Shown: one piece after another, positions 13,176-22,187 of the stretch
Numbering within the stretch: position 1 is the stretch's first letter
Layout: the number at the start of each line of letters is the position of its first letter
Assembly (NCBI GenBank): GCA_002410505.1
Contig: DHSO01000012.1
Location: 1 to 31,096 of the forward strand
Length of the DNA: 31,096 nt
Direction: 5' to 3'
Origin: Cloacimonetes bacterium UBA5284
GTDB taxonomy: Bacteria; Cloacimonadota; Cloacimonadia; Cloacimonadales; Cloacimonadaceae
The notes under the pieces: generated by a model
Databases searched by the model: none
The model's input: the letters and a program-made list of their open reading frames with translations, nothing else
Told to the model about the DNA's origin: nothing
Translations under genes and position numbers: made by a program

Positions 13176-15964
13176 TTCTCCTCCCTCTCTATGATCAGAT
13201 CGCTGCGGCTGATGTTTTTCAACATATGCCGATCCTCGGATTTCCTGCCTGTGGCATATCCCCGGTTGAAGCATTCCAAGAGAAGCTCGCGGGTGTCTGC
13301 GGGATAGCTGAGGCGCTTTTTCTCGTTAACCGTTTCTTTGGCATTCACCTGCATATCCAGAATCATCCAAAAACAGGAGTTCAACTGCTCTGCACGCTCC
13401 GGATGCTCGATAAGCTCGTAAAACCACTCATAGAACAGCAATTGAGCCGAGTTTGCGCTCCCGGTCTTAAAATCTACGATATAGCGCTTTTGGGGGCTGT
13501 GTATGCGCAGATCCGCCCGCCCTTTGATCTTCAGTACATACTCTTTCCCCTCATACTCTATTCTGCACAGCTCTTTGAAAGCTTTCTCATCTTCCGGCCG
13601 CGCGCCTTCGGGGATCAGTTCGAAACTTGTATTCTGCAAACGGGGCAGCAAAAATCTGTAATAGAACTCTTTCATAGACATTGCCAGACGCTCGCTGATG
13701 ATACTGTTGAGAAATTCCTCATTGTAGTTCTTTGGTATCTTGTAGTAGAATTCGCTGCTATTACTAAGGCTTTGCAGGGCAAGCTTTAGCCGGTCCATAT
13801 TCGTAAATGCTTCTTTGAGTGCGCTTGCCGAGCTGTATCGCACGGGATCTTTGCCCAAGATCTCGCTGAAATAGCTGTGCATCAGAGTGCCAAAGAGGAT
13901 AGGGCTTACGCTTTCTTTGAGCTCGGTCTTGCGGGAACTTAGCCTGCGCAGGGCTTGGATGTACCACACAAAGGGGTTCCGAGCCAGTAAGGCGATGTCA
14001 TAGCTATAAAATCTGATCTCAGACTCGGAGCCAAAATCCTTTTGTGGATCCCCGGGCAGCACGCAGAAGTCAGTATCGTTTTTATGCTGAAAGATGGAGC
14101 TTTTTCCGATGGCAGCAGCCAAAGATTCCCGGCTTGGATTCTTGTAGGCTCCAAATATCGCCGCAGCCAGAATCTTACTTTTTTGCACTGATGCCGGGCA
14201 CCATTGCAAGAGCTCACCGATGAAACTGCTGGGTTTCAGATTTTGCTCCATATTGCGATATGTATAGATTTGGACGCTTTGCGCCGTGAGTAATAAGCGG
14301 AAGAAATAGTAGTGTTCCCAATTTCGGATGATTTCATAACTCAGTAGGCCCAAACGCGCCCGTTGGCCCTCGTTCAGAAGCCACACGGCACCCGGGGCCT
14401 GTGGTATGACTCCTTCCACCAATTGCAGAAAGGCCACATGCCGAAAGCTCCGATTGCGGCAATCCAACAGATTGCTTACTTCCCAGCCGGGTTGTGAACG
14501 TTTCGCCGTATGATAGTGCAGCAGAGCCGGCTTTAGGAAATCCAACCACAAGCCAAATATTCCGGCTCCGGGATGCTGGAAGATATCGCGCCAATCTGCC
14601 ACGATGCCCAAAGTTTCTGATCCCATAAAGTTTGCCAGCGCTGTCCAGTATTGCTCCAAAACATCCGTCTTATCCAGCTCTTCCCGGCTGCAAAACTGCT
14701 GTGGATTCAGAGCATTGGCACACATCTCACTCAGTTCCCTGATGCTGTTCAGATTCAGGATCTCGCTTGCAAAAGCAAATGCTCGGGAGCATATCTGTGC
14801 CAATAGCCGGTATTTCTCCGCGTAAACAGGGTCACGCTCAAACTGAGCCTTTGGGTTGATGTCCAGATACAGAACCTCTTCATCCGCCAAAGCGAAGATC
14901 TCATCCTCCAGCCTAAGTTGCCTTGTTTTGTCCCAATCCTGCACCAACAAAGGAGGAATCGCGGGATCGCAAAGGTAGCATGTCATTATGCGCAAGGGCA
15001 CAAAATCCGGGCTGCCTGTCTGAGACTGCACAATCTCGTTGAGCATGCTCAAAAAGCGGAATAGCAGGCTGTTTGTAATGGGAAGAGTCTGAGCCGGGCT
15101 CAAGATAGAATCGTCGAACAGCACGGAATATGCCTTAGTCCGGAAGTTCGCGTCAATAATTACCGCGTCTTCTCGAGCTTCATTGGCTGCCAGAAAAGCC
15201 AGCGCTGCTTGCTCCTCGCTATCGCACTCCACAATCTTTAGTCTATCTTCCAGCCCCTTCACAGCACTGCTTTCTTCCGGCCGGAAGACCGGCATTTGCC
15301 AGTGCTCCCCCTCAATGCGTGCCTCATGGTAATACAAAATCACATCATTGTGGGCTTCTTCACATCTTAAAACCAGTTCCTGCTCCAACTTGCTGTAATA
15401 GAATTGATTAACGAGCACTATGCGCTGATCCTGCCAGGGAATGCTCACTTCATGCAAAGGCAATCTGAAGATGCGATCACCAAAGCCTCGGGCTTCGATG
15501 AATTCCTTGTAACGCTGCAAGATGGCATGAATGTGTGCGATGTGAACTTCTTGCCAGGCTCTCAGGAAAAGGCTCTGATCCTCACAAAGGGAGAGCAAGT
15601 CGTCCACGCCTTTGTTTGCCTCATTAAACTCCTGCATAAAGTGAAAGAGATTTGTGCCCCAATTTACCAGATCGCCGTAGGAGCGGATATGAAAGCGTTC
15701 CTTATCTTTCTCTTCCAAGATCTGATACAGGGCCAGAAGGCGTTTTTCGTCCTCCAACAGCGCTTTCTCTTCTGCCAGCAGAATAGTCTTAAAATCTTCC
15801 ATTGTCAGCCAGCTCACATCCTGCAGCGCCCACCGGGGCTCGAAACGGGAGCGGGCCAGCTCTGCCGCCGCCCTGGTGGGGAATACCATTATGCAGCGCT
15901 CCGTGATGCTCTCCAAGGCGCTATCGATGATGTCAGAGATAAATTCTACAACTTTTATTTCCAT
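13172..15964 (-). CDS. addB: AddB-like nuclease subunit, degenerate helicase
   Basis: Partner of AddA in recombinational repair, 930 residues. The N-terminus should carry a P-loop but reads IMVFPTRAAAELARSRF, so the helicase core looks inactive for ATP hydrolysis. The C-terminal PD-(D/E)XK nuclease is intact in its key motifs: LFGTLMHSYFSEIL (about 691), GRADLR, and VDFKTG (about 828). The four cysteines that hold an iron-sulphur cluster in Bacillus AddB are not seen. The usual CPF motif reads ARNPF, and no C-x2-C-x5-C follows the nuclease. This resembles the PD-(D/E)XK family proteins paired with RecB-like helicases in Bacteroidetes. Start ATG 15964 has AAGGA 7 bases upstream and lies 9 bases after the cls stop. 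Its stop overlaps the addA start. Confidence 0.88.
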   Translation of the reverse strand: MEIKVVEFISDIIDSALESITERCIMVFPTRAAAELARSRFEPRWALQDVSWLTMEDFKTILLAEEKALLEDEKRLLALYQILEEKDKERFHIRSYGDLVNWGTNLFHFMQEFNEANKGVDDLLSLCEDQSLFLRAWQEVHIAHIHAILQRYKEFIEARGFGDRIFRLPLHEVSIPWQDQRIVLVNQFYYSKLEQELVLRCEEAHNDVILYYHEARIEGEHWQMPVFRPEESSAVKGLEDRLKIVECDSEEQAALAFLAANEAREDAVIIDANFRTKAYSVLFDDSILSPAQTLPITNSLLFRFLSMLNEIVQSQTGSPDFVPLRIMTCYLCDPAIPPLLVQDWDKTRQLRLEDEIFALADEEVLYLDINPKAQFERDPVYAEKYRLLAQICSRAFAFASEILNLNSIRELSEMCANALNPQQFCSREELDKTDVLEQYWTALANFMGSETLGIVADWRDIFQHPGAGIFGLWLDFLKPALLHYHTAKRSQPGWEVSNLLDCRNRSFRHVAFLQLVEGVIPQAPGAVWLLNEGQRARLGLLSYEIIRNWEHYYFFRLLLTAQSVQIYTYRNMEQNLKPSSFIGELLQWCPASVQKSKILAAAIFGAYKNPSRESLAAAIGKSSIFQHKNDTDFCVLPGDPQKDFGSESEIRFYSYDIALLARNPFVWYIQALRRLSSRKTELKESVSPILFGTLMHSYFSEILGKDPVRYSSASALKEAFTNMDRLKLALQSLSNSSEFYYKIPKNYNEEFLNSIISERLAMSMKEFYYRFLLPRLQNTSFELIPEGARPEDEKAFKELCRIEYEGKEYVLKIKGRADLRIHSPQKRYIVDFKTGSANSAQLLFYEWFYELIEHPERAEQLNSCFWMILDMQVNAKETVNEKKRLSYPADTRELLLECFNRGYATGRKSEDRHMLKNISRSDLIIEREEN

Positions 15965-15973
15965 AATGATTCC

Positions 15974-17542
15974 TTATAGAAGCGGTGAAAACAGCCTGCA
16001 GATGGATTCCTTGCTGCGTACTATCAAGCCTCTTTTTTCAAATTCCACTATATCCACGCGATTCGAGAACGCGATATCCCGGCTAAAGGCATCACTGGCT
16101 TTATCCACGATCTTATCGTCGTAAACCAAAGCAGTCAGTTCAAAATTGTGGTTGAAACTGCGCAAATCCATGTTTGCCGTACCCAAGCCCAATATTTCGC
16201 TGTCCACGATCAATATCTTGGCATGCATGAAACCGCGACTGTATTCATAGATCTCCACTCCGGCATCCAAAAGCTCCTCGTAATAGGAACGCGAGCCCCA
16301 ATAGACGATGAAATGGTCGGGCTTTGCCGGCAGGATGATCTGTACCTTTACTCCGCTGATTGCTGCCGTCTTCAAAGCCATCAACAGAGCTTCGTTCAAA
16401 ATCAAATAGGGCGTAGTAATCCGGATACTGTATTGGGCATTGGCAATGGCCAAAAAATACAATTGCAATATGTTGGCGTGGTTTGTATCGGGACCACTGG
16501 CCAGCACCTGAACCGGGGACGTGTTCTTGACTGCGTTGATGGCTTCGTCGCAGAAATAGCCCTTGAAATTCTCATCCTTGAAAAGGTTTTCCTTGCTTAC
16601 AAAGTACCAGTCTACCATAAAGATAGCTTGCAAACTGAGGATGCATTGACCCTCAAAGATGCCCAAAGAATCTCGCCAATAGCCAAAATATGGATCTTTC
16701 CCAAGGTATTTATCGCCGATGTTTAAACCACCCAGATAAGCCTTTTTGCCGTCAACAATCACCAGTTTGCGATGATTACGATAGTTCATGCGGCTATTCA
16801 AAAGCGGAATCCATACCGGCATGAAAGGCACAAATTGGACTCCCGCCTCCCGCAGCTCGCGTTTGAAGCGGCGGGGCAGTTTCCAGCAGGCGACATCGTC
16901 ATATATAAAACGAATCTGAACCCCGGCAACTGCTTTTTTGATCAACAAATCTTTCAGGTAGTTGCCGGTACTGTCTGCAGCGATGGAAAAATACTCCAGA
17001 TGAATGTGATGTTTTGCCACTGCGATCGCATCACAGATGGCGGCAAAGGCGATCCCTGTATCGCTGATCAGCTCTATACTGTTTCTATCGGTCAGGATAG
17101 CCTTGCTATTCGCCTTCAACAAGCTATACAGCTTGTGTTCCAGCCCATCCTGCAGCCGGCTCGAGCTTACAGTGGGAAAGGGGAAACCAAACTCCTCCAA
17201 TATCTCTTTATCCATCAGTTCTTTTTGATTGAATAGCTTTACCTTGCGCCAATTTCTACCAAAAAACAGATAGAATACAAAGCCCACTACCGGCAAAAAG
17301 ATCAGCACCATTATCCATGCCAGAGTGTGCACCGGAGATGAATTTTCCAGCACCAGGATGATAATGATGAGAATCACTGTGAGGGCAAAGATCACATAAA
17401 TGATCTGCATGGTGAATTGGGTAAAGGTCTGCAACACATCTCCACCCCGCAATAGTTGGATCGCGGACGCCACCAGGATCAAGCTGCTAAGCAAAGCTAA
17501 GATAATCAACACTGTATCCAGTGCCTTGTGTGATCTTGTCAT
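15974..17542 (-). CDS. cls: Cardiolipin synthase (phospholipase D superfamily)
   Basis: An inner-membrane enzyme that joins two phosphatidylglycerol molecules to cardiolipin and glycerol. It has 522 residues, close to the usual 480-510. Two or three N-terminal membrane segments (about 8-30, 38-62, 68-92, with the PLDc_N motif LAWIMVLIFLPVVGFVFYLF FGRN) precede two HKD catalytic motifs. The first is NHRKLVIVDG with GGLNIGDKY (about 256). The second is MHAKILIVD with GTANMDLRSF (about 436). Both have the complete H-x-K-x4-D pattern, so the enzyme should be active. Start ATG 17542 has GGGAGAGGAA just upstream. It is first in the cls-addB-addA run with a 9-base gap, an unexpected pairing of lipid and DNA-repair genes. 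PLD-family transphosphatidylases of other specificity cannot be excluded. Confidence 0.92.
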   Translation of the reverse strand: MTRSHKALDTVLIILALLSSLILVASAIQLLRGGDVLQTFTQFTMQIIYVIFALTVILIIIILVLENSSPVHTLAWIMVLIFLPVVGFVFYLFFGRNWRKVKLFNQKELMDKEILEEFGFPFPTVSSSRLQDGLEHKLYSLLKANSKAILTDRNSIELISDTGIAFAAICDAIAVAKHHIHLEYFSIAADSTGNYLKDLLIKKAVAGVQIRFIYDDVACWKLPRRFKRELREAGVQFVPFMPVWIPLLNSRMNYRNHRKLVIVDGKKAYLGGLNIGDKYLGKDPYFGYWRDSLGIFEGQCILSLQAIFMVDWYFVSKENLFKDENFKGYFCDEAINAVKNTSPVQVLASGPDTNHANILQLYFLAIANAQYSIRITTPYLILNEALLMALKTAAISGVKVQIILPAKPDHFIVYWGSRSYYEELLDAGVEIYEYSRGFMHAKILIVDSEILGLGTANMDLRSFNHNFELTALVYDDKIVDKASDAFSRDIAFSNRVDIVEFEKRGLIVRSKESICRLFSPLL

Positions 17543-18124
17543 TTCCTCTCCCTATCCGCTACAATCATCAGTTATATCAGACTTTCGCTGCTCACATATT
17601 TGTCAAGCTTTGTGTTCATTGTGGTATTCCCCCCCCTTAGTTTCACGCTGTGCCGAACGAGATATTATCCGGTTTTCATCGGGTGCTCACTCGATGGGAA
17701 CGCCTTGATATCTGCTTCGGCATGGCTTTATACCCAGAGCAAAGTGAGACCATGAGATGATCTGTCCTAAAGCAATAGATTCATGCAGATATTGGCAGAT
17801 TAAAGCGCGGATTGGAGCGATCGTGGAGGAGTGAAACTTTGTTGCTCTATTTTCTGTCCACTATCTTGCACGAGTTATCACAAATTGCGGGAGCGCTCGC
17901 TGAATTGTACAGGCGGTCAGAGTACAGCTAAAAGCCGCATCCCGAAAAAATTCCACAACGCAAAGCCCGGCTTTATGCAGCCCCGTTGATCGCAGAAAGC
18001 TATGCATCCGGGCCGGTTTTCCCACTTAGTTTTCGACAGATTAATGGCATCGTCTGGCATTTTGCGCTTGACGGATTCACGCCTGCAATCGCTATGGATT
18101 GTATCGATTTCACATTGAGGATTT
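17543..18124. other. 582-bp divergent intergenic region
   Basis: No gene is supported; open frames here are short and run antisense into btuF. On the minus strand an extended -10 (TGATATAAC, 17579 to 17571) lies about 30 bases before cls and is its likely promoter. A TTGACA at 17606-17601 is 24 bp away, too far to be its -35. An 8-C tract is at 17629-17636. A 20-bp near-palindrome CATCGGGTG-CT-CACTCGATG lies at 17677-17696, and the palindrome GAGCGCTC at about 17891-17898. I looked for a cobalamin riboswitch before btuF and did not find the B12 box or the CCGCCACTG core. The region is unusually long for this compact genome. Confidence 0.5.
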
Positions 18125-18976
18125 ATGAAAGTCATCACCTGGCGCTTACTTTGTATGATGCTGTTGTTATTGGCAATATCTTGCCAAAAGCAGTCCCCGG
18201 AAAACAGGGATAAATATGTGGTGCTTTCCCCTGAAACAGCTGAAATCATCGCCGCCCTGGGCTCAGCCGAAGATGTAATCGGGATCACCCGGGAATGCGA
18301 CTATCCCGAAACTCTGAAAGGCAAAGAACTAGTGGGGGATTTTGGTGCCATCAATATGGAAAAAGTAATCTCCCTGGCCCCGAAGATTGTCTTTACCAGC
18401 GGCTTGGAACAAGAAGCCATCTCTCTGGATCTGCAAAAGTTGGGCATCGAGGTATATCGTTCCTATCCCCGCACTGTGGCAGAGATGCTGCAAGAGATCC
18501 TGCACATTGGCCGCTTGATCGGCAAAGAAAGTGAAGCTGAAGATCTAAAGCAAGAATTGGAAAGCTCTATCACCACCATCAAAAACTCTGCGGCGGGCAA
18601 GTCAAGACCGGGAGTGTATCTGGAAATCTATCGTGATCCCCTGATGAGTGTGGCAGACAATTCCTTTGTGGGTGAACTCATTGAGCTGTCTGGAGGAAAC
18701 AATGTTTTTGACCGCCTGGAGCGGGATTATGCCCGGGTGAAAGCAGAAGCGGTGATCCGGGCAGCACCGGACATGATGATATGCTACAGCCGGGATACAA
18801 AGGATAACATCGTAACGCGCAAGGGTTGGGATAGGATCCCCGCCATCAAAAACCGGCACATATATTTTGAAGAAGACATTCATCCGGATCTCATCCAACG
18901 TGCTGGACCCCGCTGCGTGGAAGGTATGCGGGCATTAGCCGCGCTTTATGAAGAATGGCGGGCAGATACGCAATGA
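18125..18976 (+). CDS. BtuF-like periplasmic binding lipoprotein
   Basis: Substrate-binding component of a vitamin-B12/iron-siderophore-type ABC importer, 283 residues. A lipoprotein signal peptide ends at LLLLAISC with the lipidated Cys at 20. The mature part follows the class III bilobal pattern: VVLSPETAEIIAALGSAEDVIGITRECDYPE (about 32-62), GDFGAINMEKVISLAPKIVFT (about 73-93), a long connecting helix around 125-150, and the C-lobe (GVYLEIYRDPLMSVADNSFVGELIELSGGNN). The CDYP...VGD.G..N.E.I..L.P pattern is typical of BtuF-like proteins, so cobalamin is the favoured ligand. Heme or siderophore remain possible. GAGGAT sits just before the ATG. Its stop overlaps the permease start (ATGA, 18973-18976). 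Confidence 0.88.
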   Translation: MKVITWRLLCMMLLLLAISCQKQSPENRDKYVVLSPETAEIIAALGSAEDVIGITRECDYPETLKGKELVGDFGAINMEKVISLAPKIVFTSGLEQEAISLDLQKLGIEVYRSYPRTVAEMLQEILHIGRLIGKESEAEDLKQELESSITTIKNSAAGKSRPGVYLEIYRDPLMSVADNSFVGELIELSGGNNVFDRLERDYARVKAEAVIRAAPDMMICYSRDTKDNIVTRKGWDRIPAIKNRHIYFEEDIHPDLIQRAGPRCVEGMRALAALYEEWRADTQ

Positions 18977-19890
18977 AGCGCTATATCTTCTTGATCCTTA
19001 TCGCTCTGTGTGGAGCGGGACTCGCTATCCTATACCTGAATTGGGGCAATCCCGGTGGCTACATCATAGCCCAGATTCGTCTTCCGCGCTTGCTCCTGAC
19101 CGTTTTAACCGGGATGAGTCTGGCAGCTGTCGGCTCCGTGTATCAACTGATGCTGGGCAATCCCCTGGCCGAACCCTATGTGCTGGGCATATCTTCGGGA
19201 TCAGCCTTTGGCAGCATCCTTTTTGCCGTGTTGGGCATGCTAATCCTGATGCCACTGGGCGGCTTCATCGGAGCTATTTTCACCATGCTCCTAGTGTGGA
19301 GACTGGCTCAAACCCGCAGCGGCTTCGATCCTCGCAGATTGATCATCGCCGGCGTAATAGTGGGTATGTTCTTTTCTGCAGGAATCTCTCTGATGATGTA
19401 TCTGAACCGGCAGGATACAGTCTTGATCCTTGGCACCTTGATGGGAAATCTGGGACGCATCTTCAACCGGGGCGAATACAGCATTTTTCTGGCTTTGACA
19501 GGGATCATAGTGTTGCTGCTGGCCTGGCTGTTTATGAAAAGCAGGGCTCTGGATATCCTCAGCAGCTCCGATCTCTACGCTGCCAGTGTGGGCATCGAAG
19601 TGGAAAGCTTGCGCAAGCAGATATTTTTTGTAAGTTCTCTGGTGGTAGGCATAGTGGTTTCCTATGCCGGCATCATAGGTTTTGTGGGACTCATTACACC
19701 GCATATCCTGCGTCTTATGGGTTTTACAAATCAGAAGCAAATCTTCCCCGCGAGTCTGCTGTTTGGTGCCACATTCCTGTTGGGAGCGGATTTCCTGGCA
19801 AAGAATCTCAGCGGTATTGAGCTACCGGTAGGCGTGATCACAGCCGCCGTAGGTTGTCCCTTTTTTATCTATCTGCTCTTGCGAAAGTAG
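18973..19890 (+). CDS. BtuC/FecCD-family permease
   Basis: Membrane permease of the same importer, about 305 residues from the ATG at 18973. An in-frame ATG at 18955 would add six residues, but the ATGA overlap with btuF favours 18973. The family signatures are clear: IRLPRLLLTVLTGMSLAAVGSVYQ, the LGNPLAEPYVLGISSGSAFG motif and the late YAGIIGFVGLITPHILR segment that contacts the ATPase. Eight to ten hydrophobic helices fill the protein. It is slightly shorter than the usual 320-340 residues. No btuD-type ATPase gene follows; the next gene is a regulator after 63 bp. The ATPase must be encoded elsewhere or shared. Confidence 0.9.
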   Translation: MKRYIFLILIALCGAGLAILYLNWGNPGGYIIAQIRLPRLLLTVLTGMSLAAVGSVYQLMLGNPLAEPYVLGISSGSAFGSILFAVLGMLILMPLGGFIGAIFTMLLVWRLAQTRSGFDPRRLIIAGVIVGMFFSAGISLMMYLNRQDTVLILGTLMGNLGRIFNRGEYSIFLALTGIIVLLLAWLFMKSRALDILSSSDLYAASVGIEVESLRKQIFFVSSLVVGIVVSYAGIIGFVGLITPHILRLMGFTNQKQIFPASLLFGATFLLGADFLAKNLSGIELPVGVITAAVGCPFFIYLLLRK

Positions 19891-19953
19891 AATTCTATTG
19901 ACATCTTGACCACTATGCTCAGAAAGTGCCTCTATGAAAGGAATAGTTGATTA

Positions 19954-22185
19954 ATGGAGAACGAAAACCTCGCTGCCGTCCTGCATCAGTTTTTGCTAAT
20001 GCTTCGTGATCCGGTTATTTACCTTGCCATAGACGAGAAAGGCGGAGCTTTCGATGAGGAAGAATCTCTGCATATCCGCATTGCAAAAGCGCGCGCGCTG
20101 ATGTGTGTGTTCAAGCTGGAGCAAAGCCAGAATCTGGCTTTTCTACTAAACAAAGAGCTCCGCGACAGCTCTCATCCAGATCTCCAAGTTCTGAATCTGC
20201 TAACCCTTATCCGAGCCCATAGACTAAGCGGAAACACCCACAGTGCTGCCAGTTATGCCGAAGAAGCCATAGCAGTGGCAGGAAAATGCGAACACATAAT
20301 GATGAAGACCATGGCAGAATGCGTGCAACTGAGCTACCTCAATTCAAACGCGGAGGAGCTGGAATCCCGGGCTCCTGCCATCGCGGAACAGCTCAACCGG
20401 GCAGATCATCCTTTCATGAGGCTGTACATATTGGATTGGTTGGGACTTAGCTACAGCACTCTCAACAAATATGACCTTTCTCTGTCATACTACAGCGCGG
20501 CATACGATCTTTGCAATCAACACGGGCTAAGTGTGGCATCGTTGGAGCTGATTTTTGCCATTCTTGATTGCTGTGCCCATCTGCAAAAACACGAGATCGG
20601 CGAGGAGTTTTACACTCTGGGCAACAAGCTGATATCCCATTTACGCCTGCATATCTTTGAAGTGCAGCTAAACTTCTATTATGCCGGGCTCAAATACGCC
20701 CTGAAAGATTATAAAGCAGCCGTTCTCTTCTTCCAAAAAAGCTCACAGGCACTTTTAGCTTCTGAAGTGAAGATGCCAAAACTGCTGTTTGAGATCTACA
20801 ACAACCTGGCAAAAGCACTGAACCGCCTTAAGATGCAGGATCAAGCCTTGCACTACCAGCTTCTGGCGGAAAAGCTTTTGCAGGACAATGGCGACATGGT
20901 GTTGAAGGTAAATCTGAACGCCAATATCGCCCTATCCCAGATCGGACTGCAACGTTGGGACGATGCCTACCGCCGCCTGCGGGATGCCGAACGCTTTTAT
21001 CGCCAGCATCGCCTCTTGGAGCCGTTGATAAAAGTAACCGGCACTCTGGCATTTTACTATCAAAAACGTAAGGACTACCTGCGCGCATATGTGATGATGC
21101 GGCGCCTGGACGATCTGAAATCAAAACAATTAAAAGAATTGCAGCAAACCCGCAGCCGCATGAGTGAAGGCAGATTGAAACAGATCCTGGACGACTCCAA
21201 GGCCATCAAAACAAAGTACAATAAGCTGCTGTACGAGGTCTCAAAGCGTCAAACAGAACGCTTTACCGGAAGCTCAAATGCCGCCAGAAGGGTTTTGGAC
21301 AGTGCCGTATTGGCATCCCTGCACCGCGACGCATCTGTACTGATTCTGGGCGAAAGCGGTACCGGAAAAGAAGTGTTGGCGCGCATGATCCATTATGGTT
21401 CCCCGCAAAAGAATTGGCCCTTTATCTCGGTGAATTGCGCCACTATCTCCCCATCAATGTTCGAGATCGAGTTCTTTGGCTCTGCCCCCGGCAAACTTAC
21501 CGGGATCAGTGAATTTCGCCAGGGTTTCCTTGAACAGGCAGGTCAGGGAACGCTATTTTTGGATGAAATCTCTGAAATCCCGATCGACTTTCAGGCCAAA
21601 TTGTTAGGCGCGATAGATACCATGAGCTTTTGCCCGGTGGGAAAAGAAGAAAAGCTGCCCATACGCTGCAAGATCATCGCCGCGACCAATCGCGATGTAT
21701 TGGAGATGTTTAAGTCAAACTCCTTCCGCGTGGATTTGCTGCATCGGCTAAACACCCTGGAGATCAATATCCCACCCCTACGTGACCGTCAGGAAGACAT
21801 CCCGCTCTTAGTTGATCAATTTGCCCATGGCTTTGCCCGGGAAGCAGGCAAACGCTTGCCCCAGATCCGCGATTCCTTTTACGAGCGCCTTAGCATATAC
21901 GATTTTCCGGGAAATGTGCGTGAACTCAAAAACATCATAGAGCGCATTTTTATCCTGTATTATGAACCCATCTGGAGTGCGGATATTCTGGATAACATCG
22001 ATGCTTTCCGCCGCAATAAACACTTGGGAGGTTCACTCATAGAACACAATATCAAGGATCTGGATAAAGAGCGCATTATGGAGGCTTTACGCAAAACCGG
22101 AGGCAAACAAAAGACTGCGGCAAAGCTGCTCAACATGAGTGAATCTACGCTCTGCCGCAAGATCAAACGCTACGGGATCAAATAG
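19954..22185 (+). CDS. TPR-containing sigma54-activator-like regulator with altered GAFTGA loop
   Basis: A 743-residue cytoplasmic regulator. Residues 1-400 are helical with TPR-like repeats (for example RLYILDWLGLSYSTLNKYDL, AAVLFFQKSSQAL, NAALNR-type helices), followed by a coiled segment (about 390-430). The AAA+ domain shows Walker A GESGTGKE (about 465), Walker B LFLDEIS (about 533), sensor AATNRD and arginine fingers in FRVDLLHRL (about 590). A Fis-type helix-turn-helix ends the protein (KQKTAAKLLNMSESTLCRKI, about 717-736). The usual ELFGHEKGAFTGA reads EFFGSAPGKLTGI, so the sigma54-contacting loop is strongly altered. There is no receiver domain; the TPR part is probably the sensor. 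Genes nearby (BtuFC upstream, TonB/DUF4249 convergent, 2-bp gap) are possible targets, but no -24/-12 site was found. Confidence 0.9.
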   Translation: MENENLAAVLHQFLLMLRDPVIYLAIDEKGGAFDEEESLHIRIAKARALMCVFKLEQSQNLAFLLNKELRDSSHPDLQVLNLLTLIRAHRLSGNTHSAASYAEEAIAVAGKCEHIMMKTMAECVQLSYLNSNAEELESRAPAIAEQLNRADHPFMRLYILDWLGLSYSTLNKYDLSLSYYSAAYDLCNQHGLSVASLELIFAILDCCAHLQKHEIGEEFYTLGNKLISHLRLHIFEVQLNFYYAGLKYALKDYKAAVLFFQKSSQALLASEVKMPKLLFEIYNNLAKALNRLKMQDQALHYQLLAEKLLQDNGDMVLKVNLNANIALSQIGLQRWDDAYRRLRDAERFYRQHRLLEPLIKVTGTLAFYYQKRKDYLRAYVMMRRLDDLKSKQLKELQQTRSRMSEGRLKQILDDSKAIKTKYNKLLYEVSKRQTERFTGSSNAARRVLDSAVLASLHRDASVLILGESGTGKEVLARMIHYGSPQKNWPFISVNCATISPSMFEIEFFGSAPGKLTGISEFRQGFLEQAGQGTLFLDEISEIPIDFQAKLLGAIDTMSFCPVGKEEKLPIRCKIIAATNRDVLEMFKSNSFRVDLLHRLNTLEINIPPLRDRQEDIPLLVDQFAHGFAREAGKRLPQIRDSFYERLSIYDFPGNVRELKNIIERIFILYYEPIWSADILDNIDAFRRNKHLGGSLIEHNIKDLDKERIMEALRKTGGKQKTAAKLLNMSESTLCRKIKRYGIK

Positions 22186-22187
22186 CT

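Noticed and set aside
17543..18124. Cobalamin riboswitch upstream of btuF
   Set aside because: No B12 box and no CCGCCACTG-like core was found on the plus strand. A divergent version cannot be excluded by eye.
17917..18288. 123-codon minus-strand frame before btuF
   Set aside because: It overlaps the btuF start region antisense, has no ribosome binding site and no recognisable domain.
19898..19919. Promoter TTGACA...TATGCT before the regulator
   Set aside because: The spacer is only 10 bp, too short for sigma70.
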